NCBI RefSeq assembly: GCF_009727055.1
Contig: NC_052357.1
Location: 90,265,454-90,329,453 of the forward strand
Direction of reading: 5' to 3'
DNA length: 64,000 nt
From: Benincasa hispida
Taxonomy: Eukaryota > Streptophyta > Magnoliopsida > Cucurbitales > Cucurbitaceae
The position numbers and the translations under genes were made by a program. Below the pieces are notes generated by a model. It made no database searches. It was not told the origin of the DNA and worked only from the letters and a program-made list of their open reading frames with translations. Positions 24,049 through 34,270 of the stretch are shown here, piece by piece (the stretch's first letter is position 1; every line of letters begins with the position of its first letter).

Positions 24049-24337
24049 CATTTGATAACCATTTAGTTTTTCGTCATTGATTTTTGAAAATTGATTCTAT
24101 TTGTTCTCCATTGCTTACAACATTTTACATCTTTATTAAATACAATTATTGAATTCTTAGCCAAATTTAAAAAATAAAACCAAGTTTTTAAAAGGATATT
24201 TTTTTTAGTTTTCAAATTTGGGCTTGGTTTTTTAAACCACCGATGAAATGTAGATACTAAAAGAAGCAATTTTGATGTGAAAGTAGTGTCTAGTTTAATT
24301 TTTATAAACAAAAAATAAAATATCAAATGGCTACCAA
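24049..24337. mobile_element. MITE-like element
   Basis: About 290 bp with terminal inverted repeats: left TTGATAACCATTTAGTTTTT and right ...AAATATCAAATGGCTACCAAAT, whose reverse complement is ATTTGGTAGCCATTTGATATTT. The interior is AT-rich and non-coding; the open frame on the minus strand is incidental. Target duplication could not be set with confidence. The ends resemble a common plant MITE type (TTTGGTAACCATTTGG), recalled and not checked. Confidence 0.6.
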
Positions 24338-24712
24338 ATAAGACCTTTGTTTTCTATTTAATAGGATTAAATTTTCGTGTCGATATTCCTAACCATATTT
24401 AAATATTTCAAAAAAATTGGCATCTAGATGTGAGTCAATTTTCCACTTAGAAAATTCAACAAAAACATAATATAAATACATGTGGACTGATTTAATAAAA
24501 GGTTTATTTACAAATTTAATAAATAATTTTTTCTTATAATTTTTCAATAAATATCCATCTAAATCTACAATATTTTCATCAAAATTTCGTAAAACTAAGA
24601 CCAACCTTTTTAAACCCTCTTTGTTAGTTGATTATTCATTATTTCAAAAGAAAAAAAAAACATAGATTAAACCATTTAAAAGAATAAAATAATAAGGACC
24701 ATTTTTTTATTT
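24338..24712. other. AT-rich upstream region of the UGT gene
   Basis: AT-rich DNA between the MITE and the UGT gene. No gene is supported. Purine and pyrimidine runs near 24,650 and 24,701 are the only features. Confidence 0.5.
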
Positions 24713-24719
24713 TATAAAT
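24713..24719 (+). promoter_or_regulatory. Candidate TATA box of the UGT gene
   Basis: TATAAAT lies 67 bases before the ATG, which leaves room for a short leader of about 35-45 bases. The surrounding DNA is AT-rich, so the match could be chance. Confidence 0.4.
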
Positions 24720-24785
24720 TGCCATAAATTAAACCCGTCTTCTTCCCCAACTCTACAGTTCTACACTGTGGTCTTACGTACTGAA

Positions 24786-26198
24786 ATGAAGAAAGCGGAG
24801 CTGATCTTCATCCCCACGCCGATCATCGGCCACCTCACCTCCGCCGTCCAACTCGCCAACCTCCTCGTAAATCGACATCCTTTTCTCTCAATCACCATTC
24901 TCATCTTCAAAGTCCCCTTCCCCACCAGATCCGCCGCTCTAATCCAATCTCTCTGTTCCTCCTCCACCACCGATCGCCTCCGATTCATCAATCTCCCGGA
25001 GCAGCCCATCCCCGACGACACCAAAAAAACCACCATCCTCAAGCCCCTCGTCGAATCCCAGAAACAAAATGTCGCCGACGCCGTTGCCAATCTCACCGCC
25101 GTACCGGACTCCCCTACGCTCGCTGGCTTTGTCGTCGACATGTTCTGCATACCCATGGTGGATGTAGCCAACCAATTTTCCGTTCCCACGTTCGTCTTCT
25201 ACACTTCCAGCGCTTCCTTCCTCGCCCTCCTCTTCCATCTCCAAGAACTATACGACGGCGAATTCAATCACGACATGGACCAATTGCTCAACTCTGCAAC
25301 AGAATTCACCGTCCCGGGTTTCAAAAATCCGATTCCGAGGAAAATAATCTCCACTATGTTTATCGATAGAGAAACGACGGAATGGGCACACTATCTCACT
25401 CGCAAGTTCAGAGAAGCAAGTGGGTTTCTGGTCAACACATTTTCCGAGCTCGAATCCGGTCCCATTACCTGGTTCGCCAATCAGAACCTTCCGCCGTTGT
25501 ACGCTATCGGACCCATTTTAAATCTGAAGAAAAAAAATCCCCAAATCGAAGAAACCGAGCGGGAGGCGATTTTGAAGTGGTTAGACGAGCAGCCGCCGTC
25601 GTCGGTGGTGTTGCTCTGTTTCGGATCAATGGGGAGCTTCAATGAATCTCAAACCAAAGAGATCGCAGATGCCTTAGAGCGAACCGGACTACGATTCGTC
25701 TGGTCCATACGGCAGGATCCGCCGGAGAGCGTTCTTCCAGAGGGGTTCGTTGATCGGATGGCCGGAATCGGAAAAGTGATGGGGTGGGCTCCACAGGCGG
25801 AGATATTGGAACATCCGGCGACGGGAGGGTTTGTATCGCACTGTGGGTGGAATTCTGTGCTGGAGAGTTTGTGGAATGGGGTGGCGGTGGCGACGTGGCC
25901 GATGTACGCGGAGCAACAGTTGAATGCATTTGAGATGGCGGTGGAGCTAGGAGTAGCGGTGGTGGTTTCGTTGGATTACAGTATGATGGCGGAGGAGGAG
26001 GCGGCAGCGGCGGCAAGGTTGACGTCGGAGAAGATTGAGGCGGGGATTAGAAAGTTAATGGAAGGTTCGGAGGATATTAAGAAGGCGATGAAGGTTAAGA
26101 GTGCGGAAAGTAAGAAGGCAATAACGGAGGGTGGATCATCTTTTAATGATCTTAATCGTTTTATTAATCGTGTGGTCCATAATATTAATACCCACTGA
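24786..26198 (+). CDS. UDP-glycosyltransferase (UGT, probably UGT71-like)
   Basis: A 470-residue intact, intronless family 1 glycosyltransferase, predicted to move a sugar from a UDP-sugar to a small acceptor such as a flavonoid, phenolic or hormone in the cytosol. The N-terminal half holds the acceptor site, with the expected catalytic His16 in PIIGHLTS and the partner Asp118 in AGFVVDMF. The C-terminal half holds the 44-residue PSPG sugar-donor box at 334-377, starting WAPQAEILEHP, with HCGWNS at 352-357 and ending E376-Q377. A final Gln is usual in glucose-using members. LDEQPPSSVVLLCFGSMGSF (266-285) is a typical linker to the donor domain. Length is normal for plant UGTs. I chose the ATG at 24,786; an in-frame GTG 18 bases upstream is not a plausible plant start. 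The N-terminal motif and WA(H)YLTRKF-type segment suggest UGT71/UGT88 relatives, but the acceptor cannot be read from sequence. The gene is clearly GC-richer than its surroundings. An Ala/Glu run (about 402-410) is unusual. Confidence 0.93.
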   Translation: MKKAELIFIPTPIIGHLTSAVQLANLLVNRHPFLSITILIFKVPFPTRSAALIQSLCSSSTTDRLRFINLPEQPIPDDTKKTTILKPLVESQKQNVADAVANLTAVPDSPTLAGFVVDMFCIPMVDVANQFSVPTFVFYTSSASFLALLFHLQELYDGEFNHDMDQLLNSATEFTVPGFKNPIPRKIISTMFIDRETTEWAHYLTRKFREASGFLVNTFSELESGPITWFANQNLPPLYAIGPILNLKKKNPQIEETEREAILKWLDEQPPSSVVLLCFGSMGSFNESQTKEIADALERTGLRFVWSIRQDPPESVLPEGFVDRMAGIGKVMGWAPQAEILEHPATGGFVSHCGWNSVLESLWNGVAVATWPMYAEQQLNAFEMAVELGVAVVVSLDYSMMAEEEAAAAARLTSEKIEAGIRKLMEGSEDIKKAMKVKSAESKKAITEGGSSFNDLNRFINRVVHNINTH

Positions 26199-26335
26199 TT
26201 TTCCTTCTTTCATTTTAAATTATAAACTTAAGTTAGGTAATAAACGAATGGTTATCTAGAAGTTTGAGTCCCATTCTATTAAGTTATACTTGTATTTATA
26301 ATCATATGATATGTGAGACTCGCTCTCAAGATTGT

Positions 26336-26341
26336 AATAAA
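26336..26341 (+). terminator. Candidate poly(A) signal of the UGT gene
   Basis: AATAAA lies about 140 bases after the stop codon in AT-rich DNA, a plausible near-upstream polyadenylation element. In this base composition chance matches are common. Confidence 0.4.
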
Positions 26342-26798
26342 ATAATACAATTCCATTGAAGGACAATCGATCCAATTACATTTGAAATTTATGTGAGAAT
26401 CACTACTTGATATCATTATTACTATAATTTTTTATACATTTTATTAATTTTTCACATATTCTTCTGATACTGCATCCGTCTTCCACATATTCTTCTTGTA
26501 ACGGCAACCGATAACCATTTATCTCTGTTTATTGCCTTCTATCTCGTCAGCTTCTCCCTCTTCATTGCTTCATTTTCTACTCCTACCACTGCTGCTTCAT
26601 TATTTGTCTCTCTTTCTTCCTCTTCCTCTATCCTAATGCTTAGATCTTCTTCTCCCATTGATACTTTTGATTTTTCAAGGTTACAATCTATCATCGAATC
26701 CTTCAAGGTTATAATCATTCTCTATTCTTTTCATTTCATTAATTTTTCTAGTTAATCATACTTATTAAACATTATTGAACCTAATTTTATTTAACTAA
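26342..26798. other. Intergenic DNA with a CT-rich stretch
   Basis: A pyrimidine-rich stretch (26,540-26,650) resembles a plant 5' leader and precedes the small lysine-rich ORF at 26,799. No gene is supported before that ORF. Confidence 0.4.
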
Positions 26799-26930
26799 AT
26801 GGTAAACAAAAAAATAGTCAAAGTTGATGGAAACAAAGGAAAAGGAAAGAAAATAATAAAAATTGAATCATCAATAACCAAAGCAAAAGCAAACAAATCT
26901 GAAGAGGAGAAGAAGGTAAAACTAAAATAG
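26799..26930 (+). CDS. Small lysine-rich ORF, possible first exon of a transposon gene
   Basis: A 43-codon frame beginning MVNKKIVKVDG, with about one third lysine (KGKGKK, KAKANKSEEEKK). It is short and has no domain, so it may be chance. Its place supports a first exon: a CT-rich leader-like stretch lies before it, and about 1.1 kb downstream, across the GATAGA satellite, lies a DUF1985-like frame on the same strand. Proteins of that transposon-borne family often start with a lysine-rich tail (family knowledge). A splice donor-like AGGTAAAA occurs at 26,914, inside the frame. Confidence 0.3.
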   Translation: MVNKKIVKVDGNKGKGKKIIKIESSITKAKANKSEEEKKVKLK

Positions 26931-27039
26931 TTGATAACTTCAAATTCTCCATGTATCAATAGAACTTTAACATCAATACATACTTTTTGTGCATTATGTC
27001 AACTATATATCTTAGGAACTTTAGCAAAAACTTTAACAT

Positions 27040-27975
27040 CAATACTTCAATTATTGATAAATTTGAATTAAGATATATAGAGATAGTGCTCTATCTCTAT
27101 CTATCCTAGATAGACAGTGATAGGGGGTTAACTCTATTTATCTCAGATAAACTGGGATAAACTTCAATGATAAACACTAATATCTATTTCTATAGTTTCT
27201 ATATGGTTTGCACTTTATATTTTTTTTTAGTTGAGTGAATCCATTATTGATAACTTTGAATTAAGATGACAGAGATAGAGTTCTATCTCTGTCTATCTCA
27301 ATAACGATGGACTTCAATGCTAAACATTAATATCTATTTCTATAGTTTTTATATAGTTTGCACTCTATATTTGTTTAATTGAGTGGATCTATTATTGAAA
27401 AATTTGAATTGAGATAGATAGTGATAGACCTTAATGCTAAACACTAATATATGTTTATGCAGTTTCTATATGGTTTGCACTTTACATTTGTTTAGTTGAG
27501 TGAATCTTTATTGATAACTTTAAATTGAGATAGACAGAGATAGAACAATATCTCTACCTATCTGAGATAGACGATGATAGAGTTTTATCTCTGTCTATCT
27601 CAGGTAGACAATGATAGAGGGTTATCTCTATCTATCTCAGATAAACAGTGATAGACTTTAATGGTAAACACTAATATTTATTTACTATATGATTTGTACT
27701 ATGTATTCTTTTAGAGATGAGATAGACAGTGATAGAGCACTATCTCTATCTATCTGAAATAGATAGTGATAGAGCACCATCTCTGTCTATTTCAAATAGA
27801 CAGTGATAGATTTCAATGGTAAACACTAATATTTGTTTCTATAGTTTCTATATGATTTCCACTCTATATCCTTTTAGTTGGGTGTTATATTTTATAACTT
27901 TGAATTGAGATAGATAGAGATAGAGCACTATCTTTGTCGATCTCAGATAGACTATGATAGAATACTATCTCATAG
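27040..27975. repeat. GATAGA palindromic satellite array 1
   Basis: Blocks such as CTATCTCTGTCTATCT/AGATAGACAGTGATAG alternate with a ~110-bp spacer unit that begins near AAACACTAATATCTATTTC and ends TTGATAACTTTGAATT. The spacer recurs about five times (about 27,160, 27,320, 27,440, 27,670 and 27,820). The blocks are self-complementary, so each can form a hairpin. Blocks are most concentrated at 27,520-27,650 and 27,715-27,810. Related arrays are at 32,853, 37,797, 38,845 and 42,018. Confidence 0.85.
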
Positions 27976-27991
27976 ATATTGTTAAATATTA

Positions 27992-28530
27992 TTGATAATT
28001 ATCTTAATAGTTGTTGGTGTTATTCAAGTTTTACTTTCTAACATATTTTTAAATATATCTTTTCAACATGTGGAACATGAATTGATCATGGAAAATGAAA
28101 ACAGACACTTAAGAGTTACAGTATACTTTAGTGTAGAGGTTTTAAATTTGATAAGAATAAAGTTAGATGAAACAATTTTTCAAAAGTTTTAAATGACCCA
28201 TTTGGACACTTTCTTAATATTAAAATGGCCAAAATACTCAGCCAATTCCTCAACTACTTAGTATGAAGGCAATGCTATACAAAAAAGCCAAATGTCCTTG
28301 CATTTCACCTTAATGGCCATATAGCAGAATTTGAGTTAAAGGAATTTTTTTTTTTAGTAACTGGATTAAAAGGCCACAAATTCCCTCAATTAGATTTAGG
28401 ACAAATAAAGGTGTCTGAACTTAAGAATACTTTTTTTCTTCATGACGATCACATAACTAGGAGAGATATAGAGAGAACTTTCAAAGCATTGCGCAATGAG
28501 GATGAAGAGTTCCACATGGTCCAAAGTCTA
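27992..28530 (+). pseudogene. DUF1985-like fragment (Ulp1-associated transposon protein)
   Basis: Read across one stop and two frameshifts, this codes for a segment resembling the plant DUF1985 domain: LRVTVYFSVEVLNLIRIKLD, then FGHFLNIKMAKILSQFLNYL, VLAFHLNGHIAEFELKEF, FLVTGLKGHKFPQLDLGQIK, and HDDHITRRDIERTFKAL. The hallmark FGLKEFxLVTGL-type motif is recognisable. DUF1985 proteins are mostly carried by Mutator-like elements that also bear a Ulp1-type cysteine peptidase domain; the peptidase part is not seen here. The frame starts right after the satellite array, which may be intronic. Assignment is from memory of the family. Confidence 0.6.
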
Positions 28531-30080
28531 TAGGTATGCTACGGTAGGTCCTAAAAACCTGGTTAAATACCTTGATCCGTTTGTCCTTGAGTATCCCTAT
28601 TTTTCATTTCAGTAATCCAAGGTATCATGCTCAGATAGTTAAAACATATTTTTAAACACCAGTTATATCATACCATAACAATAGAACTTTCAACCTTTAC
28701 ACCAATCCATAATAACATGGTTACGAAAGAAAACATAGAAAATATATTCAGAAAAATAAACTACCATGCGATATTAAAGCATGGAAAACCGTCTCAGAAT
28801 AATCATAAAATCCAACTGGATTTGATAACTTTTAAATACAAGTGTCACTCATAATTCTAGCTCGATCCTAACTTGTTCCCTCAAGTCAATACGTCTCGCC
28901 TATCTTCGTTTGACTTGAGATTCAAATAAAAAATTAAGGTTATACTTTTTTCGTTTAAATCGTTTCAACCTCCAAGAATTAATCCCAAAACCTTAATTCA
29001 TAATTTTCAAAGTTAGAATATCTTCCAAATATATTTATTTGATCTCTAAAACAACTTAAGAAAATAAAATTACTCAAATTACCTCAAATAATGCTGGAAA
29101 ACACCTTAACCTAAAATTACAAAGTCAACTTGAAAGTCAACCTTTTTTCCTTTAGTGACGGACAATAGATGACAGTCAGACTTCATCTTCAACCTCCAGC
29201 CTCAATTTCGGCCCTGTTTTCCAGCAGCACTTTCAGACTTAAATCCATCAATTTTAACCAAATAACTTTAAATTACTTGCATAAATCGTTTAATCCACAT
29301 CGTGGTTAGCTAACATGAGAGTTTGAAGCTTCGAAAACTCGTGAATAACTCGGAATCAGTTCCAAAACTCCATTGCTCTGTTTTGACCGAATTTCCGAGT
29401 AGCTTTGATTTTCCTATGAATTCGTCAACGTCCAACAAAAATTAGCTAAAAAATCCTTCATGAAATTTTTTTGGAGAAGATCTTAAATTACTAACCTCAA
29501 AATTTCAGCTTTTGATGTCTTTTGTACCGTCCAAATTCTCAAAAAACCGCAGCTTGCTCAAGGTTTCCCCGAAAATCTAATAATCTTCTGTTCTCCTATC
29601 ATTCTAGCCATTTCCAATTGGAATTAGCTCAACTATCATTCATAAGAACTGTTAAGGAGTGTGTTGACTTGCTTAACGCCAAATTTCAGACCCTAAATCG
29701 TTTTCAACCGCTCGAAATATTAAAAAAACTGAAGCTTGCTCAATCTGTCCGAACAGCATAATCACCTCAAAGTTTTCCTTGTTTTCACCATCTTCTTCAA
29801 CATCGAAAGCTCTAGTAACCCTCGAACTTCTTTTCCTCTCGTCCCCCTGCAATTTCATCAAAGAAAATCGAGGATTTTCTCGAGAGAATTCCTTACACCG
29901 ACTTAGCAAAATCCCCCCTGTTTTGAGACCCCATTTAACCGACCTTCACTTTTCTTTCTTTTATCTTATTTTTTTATATATATTTAAGAAATAAATGTTG
30001 GTTTACATAAATATACCGCGAAAGAAAACATGATTATTAAGCCTTCTAATTCCTCAATTTTGACATCAAATTAAGCATGT
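28531..30080. other. Unclassified repeat-like DNA, possibly a minus-strand LTR
   Basis: About 1.5 kb without a supported gene. On the minus strand there is a TATATATTTA-like box near 29,980, then sequence with CCGTTTTGAGACC-type words and short open frames (29,673-29,909) that read like a transcribed leader. The layout would suit a gypsy-type LTR read on the minus strand, but I could not set edges, target duplications or a primer site. It interrupts the DUF1985-like gene after 28,530. Short ORFs at 29,522-29,994 are not called. Confidence 0.35.
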
Positions 30081-31967
30081 TGATGGGGTATCAAGAGGGT
30101 TTCATTACATACTTTTGAAGATATGTTCAAACTCGAAATTCAGTTGCAATCTTCTCCAATTCTTGCACCACCACTAGAGCTTCCTTACTATTCTTTAGGA
30201 GCCTTAGATTCAGTTGTGAGATTCAAAACAAGCTGATTTTTTAGTTTTTCAGCTTGTTGAAAAACTACTTCTTCAACCTTAAAAAAACTCAACAACCCAG
30301 AAATTGCATAAGCTTTTCCACTCAATCAAAAGTGGTTTTATTACATGATTCTCATGCAAAACTGATCACTTCAGATGATTTCAGCTACTCTCTGAATTTG
30401 GTAGTGGAAATGTGTGTAAGAATGTGACTAACCTTCTTGATTGAAAGTGGGAAAATCTCACATTGGGATTTTCTCATTTTTCAAATTTCATTTTGGTTTT
30501 GCAATTGATTTTAAAAAACAAAACATTTTTCAATTTTAATTCTTTGATTAAAATTGAAATTTTATTAATTTTAAAAAAAGTAATTCAATAATCCATTTTT
30601 CTAATAAAATTAATAATTAATAATTAATTAAAAAATTCTATTAATTCTATTAATTTAATATCAAATATTAAATTAATTTGTCACCAATTTTAAAATTAAA
30701 CGTAATTGGAGAATCGATTAATATATAAATATGATTTAAATATTAATTTCATGAACCCCCATGAAATTAATATTTAAATCATATTTATATATTAATCGAT
30801 TCTCCAATTACGTTTAATTCCAAAATTAAACGTGTAACTATATCACATATAATTACAAATGATCTTAATTTGAATTTGAACGTTTCAAATCAACTTATCA
30901 CGATATTCTAAGGCTAATCCGTTTGTGAGCTAGTAGAGGAACCTAATGGACCTACAGATTATGGGCTCCAACGATCCGAGATTAATTGGTTAAACTCTTT
31001 ACACCGAATTAACCCTCATTCGTTAATTACCGAGTCACTCTACTAACGCTTAGTAGTTGCACTCCTCTCACTGTAGATATATTGTGTCCACTAAATACAA
31101 CCATAATTAATAAGTTAACCCTTCACAAGTTGTTCATAATAACGGTTGGGTCAAAAGGTTGTTTTACCCTTGAGATTACCTCTTGTTCCTTAAGTCCTGC
31201 TAATCCTCTATTGAACAATTGGTTTGTGATCCGATCATCAAACCGAGTCCCTTTTGGGTCAATGAAAGGGTGGGACCCATTGTTCAAGACCCGAAATCAA
31301 CACTTAAGGGAACAACCTCTCTACTATCTCTGAAAGCGGGTAGGAGTGAGTTCATCTTGCACCCTATGTCCCCACCTATCTACTCAGTTTTACCCGAGAA
31401 ATGGGAGGCTTATTGAGCTGACGATGTTGAGCCAACCTTCACCTATGCAAATCTAAGGATAATCCCGAATAAACAGGAGTTCATAGTTAGCTCAGGATTA
31501 AGGTCAAGTTACCTAGGTCATCGTTTTGAAATAGTCAGCCTTAAATAGTAAGTAGTGTTATAAAGTAAGAGCGATTTATTTCTTTATCCGATCTTATGCA
31601 AACTCATTGCACATGACACCCCCACTTCTCATGTCACCACATGAACGAATCAAGATCACTTTGTTTGTAGCACTTTACAACTCTTTGTAACAACTACAGA
31701 GTGAGCCGCATTCGATAGCGTTACCAAAATAAGGCACCCAACCTTATTCGTATACTATAGATCATTTTGACTATTTACTCGAATTTGATCCACTCTTATG
31801 TCTCCACATAAAGTTCAAGTACTCATGTAATAGTCATGGATCTTTTAGTTTATTGAATTTATTTCTAAGACAAAATAAGCAATCCATATATTCAATAACA
31901 ACTTTATCGATTTACAAAATGAGTTTATTGTTTACAAACCACGAGTTTTAAGACATAAAACCTAACA
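30081..31967 (-). mobile_element. Family B-related LTR, minus strand
   Basis: Read on the minus strand it starts TGTTAGGTTTTATGTC at 31,967, tracks the family B LTR throughout (for example the segment around 31,390 matches GGTAAGACC..GTAGATAG of 7,490 inverted) and ends ...GATACCCCATCA at 30,081. The flanks CATGT and ATAAA do not match, and no primer site or polypurine tract adjoins it, so it is a solo or recombined LTR without a visible target duplication. It contains a 59-bp perfect inverted repeat at 30,694-30,819 that sister copies lack. Open frames at 31,082-31,416 are shadows. Confidence 0.8.
30694..30819. repeat. Perfect 59-bp inverted repeat with 8-bp spacer
   Basis: Arms 30,694-30,752 and 30,761-30,819 are exact reverse complements over 59 bases, separated by GAACCCCC. 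The right arm corresponds to normal family B LTR sequence; the left arm is an inverted copy of it. Sister LTRs have a short palindrome CATGAAT-AAG-ATTCATG at the matching place (about 41,306-41,322), the likely switch point. Confidence 0.95.
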
Positions 31968-32148
31968 ATAAAAACTTCAAATTAATTATTTAATTGCTAT
32001 TACTTTTATTTTTATTATTTAATCTACTTAGAGTCTTTTTTTTTAAAATTTATTTAATCTACCAACTTAATCCTAACTTAATTATTCTTCAACTTATTTA
32101 ACCTCAAACGATACCCATTATACCAATTATTTCATTTAAGGAAATTTG
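31968..32148. other. AT-rich spacer right of the minus-strand LTR
   Basis: Short AT-rich DNA between the LTR and the charged ORF remnant; nothing else is recognised. Confidence 0.4.
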
Positions 32149-32460
32149 AGATCTAGGGCTCACAAGGAAAAAGTTCAAGAAGAGCACAATGAAGAGGAAG
32201 ATACTGATAAGGAACAGAGTTAAGAGACTTACTTTCAGAAGGAGAGTCCAAAAAGAAACCATAAGCGAAAAAAAATTGTTGATAAGGAAGACGAAATAGA
32301 AGAAAAAATTGATAGTGAAGAGGATACAGATGAAGAGATTCAAACAAAAGGAAAAAGGAGAAAACATAAGAGAAAACAACAAAATTGGGGTAAGCGTAAA
32401 AAGTTTAGACCAAATGTGCTAGAAAACACACATTTTCAAAAGGAGAAACCAAAGAGTTAG
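32149..32460 (+). pseudogene. Highly charged coding remnant, probably a DUF1985/Ulp1 linker
   Basis: A 103-codon frame with one internal stop, very rich in Lys, Arg, Glu and Asp (EEDTDKEQ, EEKIDSEEDTDEEIQ, GKRRKHKRKQ). It is on the same strand as the DUF1985-like fragment and lies between it and the next GATAGA array. Transposon-borne DUF1985/Ulp1 proteins usually have such a charged linker, so it may be the continuation of that gene after the insertions at 28,531-31,967. Low complexity alone cannot prove this. The minus-strand frame over the same bases is a shadow. Confidence 0.4.
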
Positions 32461-32852
32461 TGAAAACCAACAAAAAAAAAACATATGCAAATAATATCAG
32501 GAAGAAACCTGAGAAGAAGAACGAAGTACAACTTTGAACTTCAACTCAAGAATATGCAAAATTAATGACAATCTTTAGCTTGAACATTTCTCAAACTCAA
32601 TCTCAATCTAAATCTCAATCTTGATCGTAGAATTACTCTATACAGTTTGTGAAGCTTCAAATTGAACATTTCTTTGTACTTAGTTTTCAACTTTATACAA
32701 TTTGTAAGTTTCTTTCTACTTGATAACAATCAACTACTTCTGGAATTTATAAAATTAACATGTTTTGTTCATTGTCTTCTTCTATTATCACTATTTATCT
32801 CATAAACTTTAGCAACTATTGAAAAACTTTAACATCAATGTATACTTGTTTA
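32461..32852. other. Intergenic or intronic AT-rich DNA
   Basis: Contains short repeats of CTCAATCTAAATCTCAATCTTG near 32,600 and spacer-like phrases leading into the next satellite array. No gene is supported. Confidence 0.4.
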
Positions 32853-33312
32853 TTTGAGTGAATCTATTATTGATAACTTTGAATTAAGATAGATAAAGAT
32901 AGAACACTATTTTTGTCTATCTGAGATAGAAAGTGGTAGAGCACTATCACTGTCTATCTAAGATAGACAATGGTATAGAACTATCTCTATCTATCTCAGA
33001 TAGACAGTGATAAACTTAAATAGTAAACATTAGTATCTATTTCTATACTTTATATATCGTTTGCACTCTATATTTGTTTAGTTAAGTGGATCTCATAGAA
33101 ATAGAGTACTATCTCTGGCTATCTAAGATAGATAGTGATAGAGTTCTATCACTATCTATCTAAAACAGATAGAGATAAAATACTATCTCTCTCTATCTAA
33201 TATAGATAGTGATAGAGTTCTATCATCGTCTATCTAAGATAGATAGAGATAGAATACTACTTGTTTATCTGAATGGATATATTATCGATAACTTTAAATT
33301 GAGATAGACAAT
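32853..33312. repeat. GATAGA palindromic satellite array 2
   Basis: The same two-part unit as at 27,040: spacer GTGAATCTATTATTGATAAC and TTTGCACTCTATATTTG, alternating with CTATCTCTATCTATC/AGATAGACAGTGATAG blocks. It ends where a family A-related LTR begins. Confidence 0.85.
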
Positions 33313-34270
33313 CAATTTAACTAAAAGAGTTCAATTAATTATTTAAGTACCATTGGAGCTTCAATCTATAGGTCCATGAGGTCCCATTTGTAGCTTAACA
33401 AGGATTAAATTAGAATAAATTTTGGATTAAATTGAATTGTTCAAATTAATTGAGAGAATTAATTATATGTGATATAATTAATTTTACTTAATTATATATA
33501 TATGATATAATTACTATAACGTATATGATACATTATAATATCAAGTTTATTTGAAAGGAAATAAATATTTGAACATGATTCAAATATTAATCATACATAT
33601 GAATTAGATTCATATAGTTGAATTTAATATAAATGTGATTTATATTAAATACCATTAGTGAGAGAATTAAAACTATAGGTTATATTGTATATGATACAAT
33701 ATTAAACAAAAGGTTATATGTTATATATATATATATATTAAATTAAAATTAATTTATTATTTTATCATTTTAATTTGAATTTTAAGGGGAGGGAAATAAC
33801 CTCATTTCCCTTAATTCTCTCTTGATCTCATGATCAAAGTGGTGGAGAAGAGAATACGATTTTTTCTTCTTCTCGTAGTTTACAGAATGAAGATGATAAT
33901 TCTCTGTGAAAACTCTTGGAATCTCATCTCTCCTCTTCCTCTCAAACTTTCCCCCTCTTCTAGTTTTTCCAAAACCCACAACTCCTTAGATTCTCATCCC
34001 ACAGATTCTTGTGGTGGTGTCCACCTGTTCTTCGTTTTGTGAGTTTGTGGTTTGATCTGTTCGTGACCATTTTGGAGAAGAGGAATTATGTGAAGAACAA
34101 TTCTTCAAAGGTAAGAGTTTCTTAATCCCTAATTTCTCTTTTTACCTTTTGATGATATGCTGTAAATTTTAATTTGAATGCATATTTTTATTCTGTAATT
34201 TTGCGTTCTGTGAAAAACAAAAAATTGGGACGATCCATGTTTCTGCTCAGTGCCTTCACAGGTTCCTTTG
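33313..34270 (+). mobile_element. 5' LTR remnant of a family A-related element (A')
   Basis: Left-truncated LTR: its start TTTAACTAAAAGAGTTCAATT..ACCATTGGAGCTTC corresponds to the middle of the family A LTR (about 17,670). A hairpin GGGAAAT...ATTTCCC is near 33,790. It ends near CCTTTG (34,270), just before a degenerate primer site. Frames at 33,782-34,042 and 34,129-34,317 are not genes. Confidence 0.75.

Noticed and set aside
24768..24785. GTG start for the UGT giving 476 residues
   Set aside because: Plant genes start at ATG. The ATG at 24,786 gives the normal UGT N-terminus.
25639..26016. Proline-rich minus-strand frame over the UGT gene
   Set aside because: It is the antisense shadow of a GC-rich coding region.
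27040..27975. CRISPR-like repeat array
   Set aside because: Repeat blocks vary in length, spacers are themselves repeated, and the setting is a plant genome; this is a satellite.
30081..31972. Target site duplication for the minus-strand LTR
   Set aside because: Flanking CATGT and ATAAA do not match.
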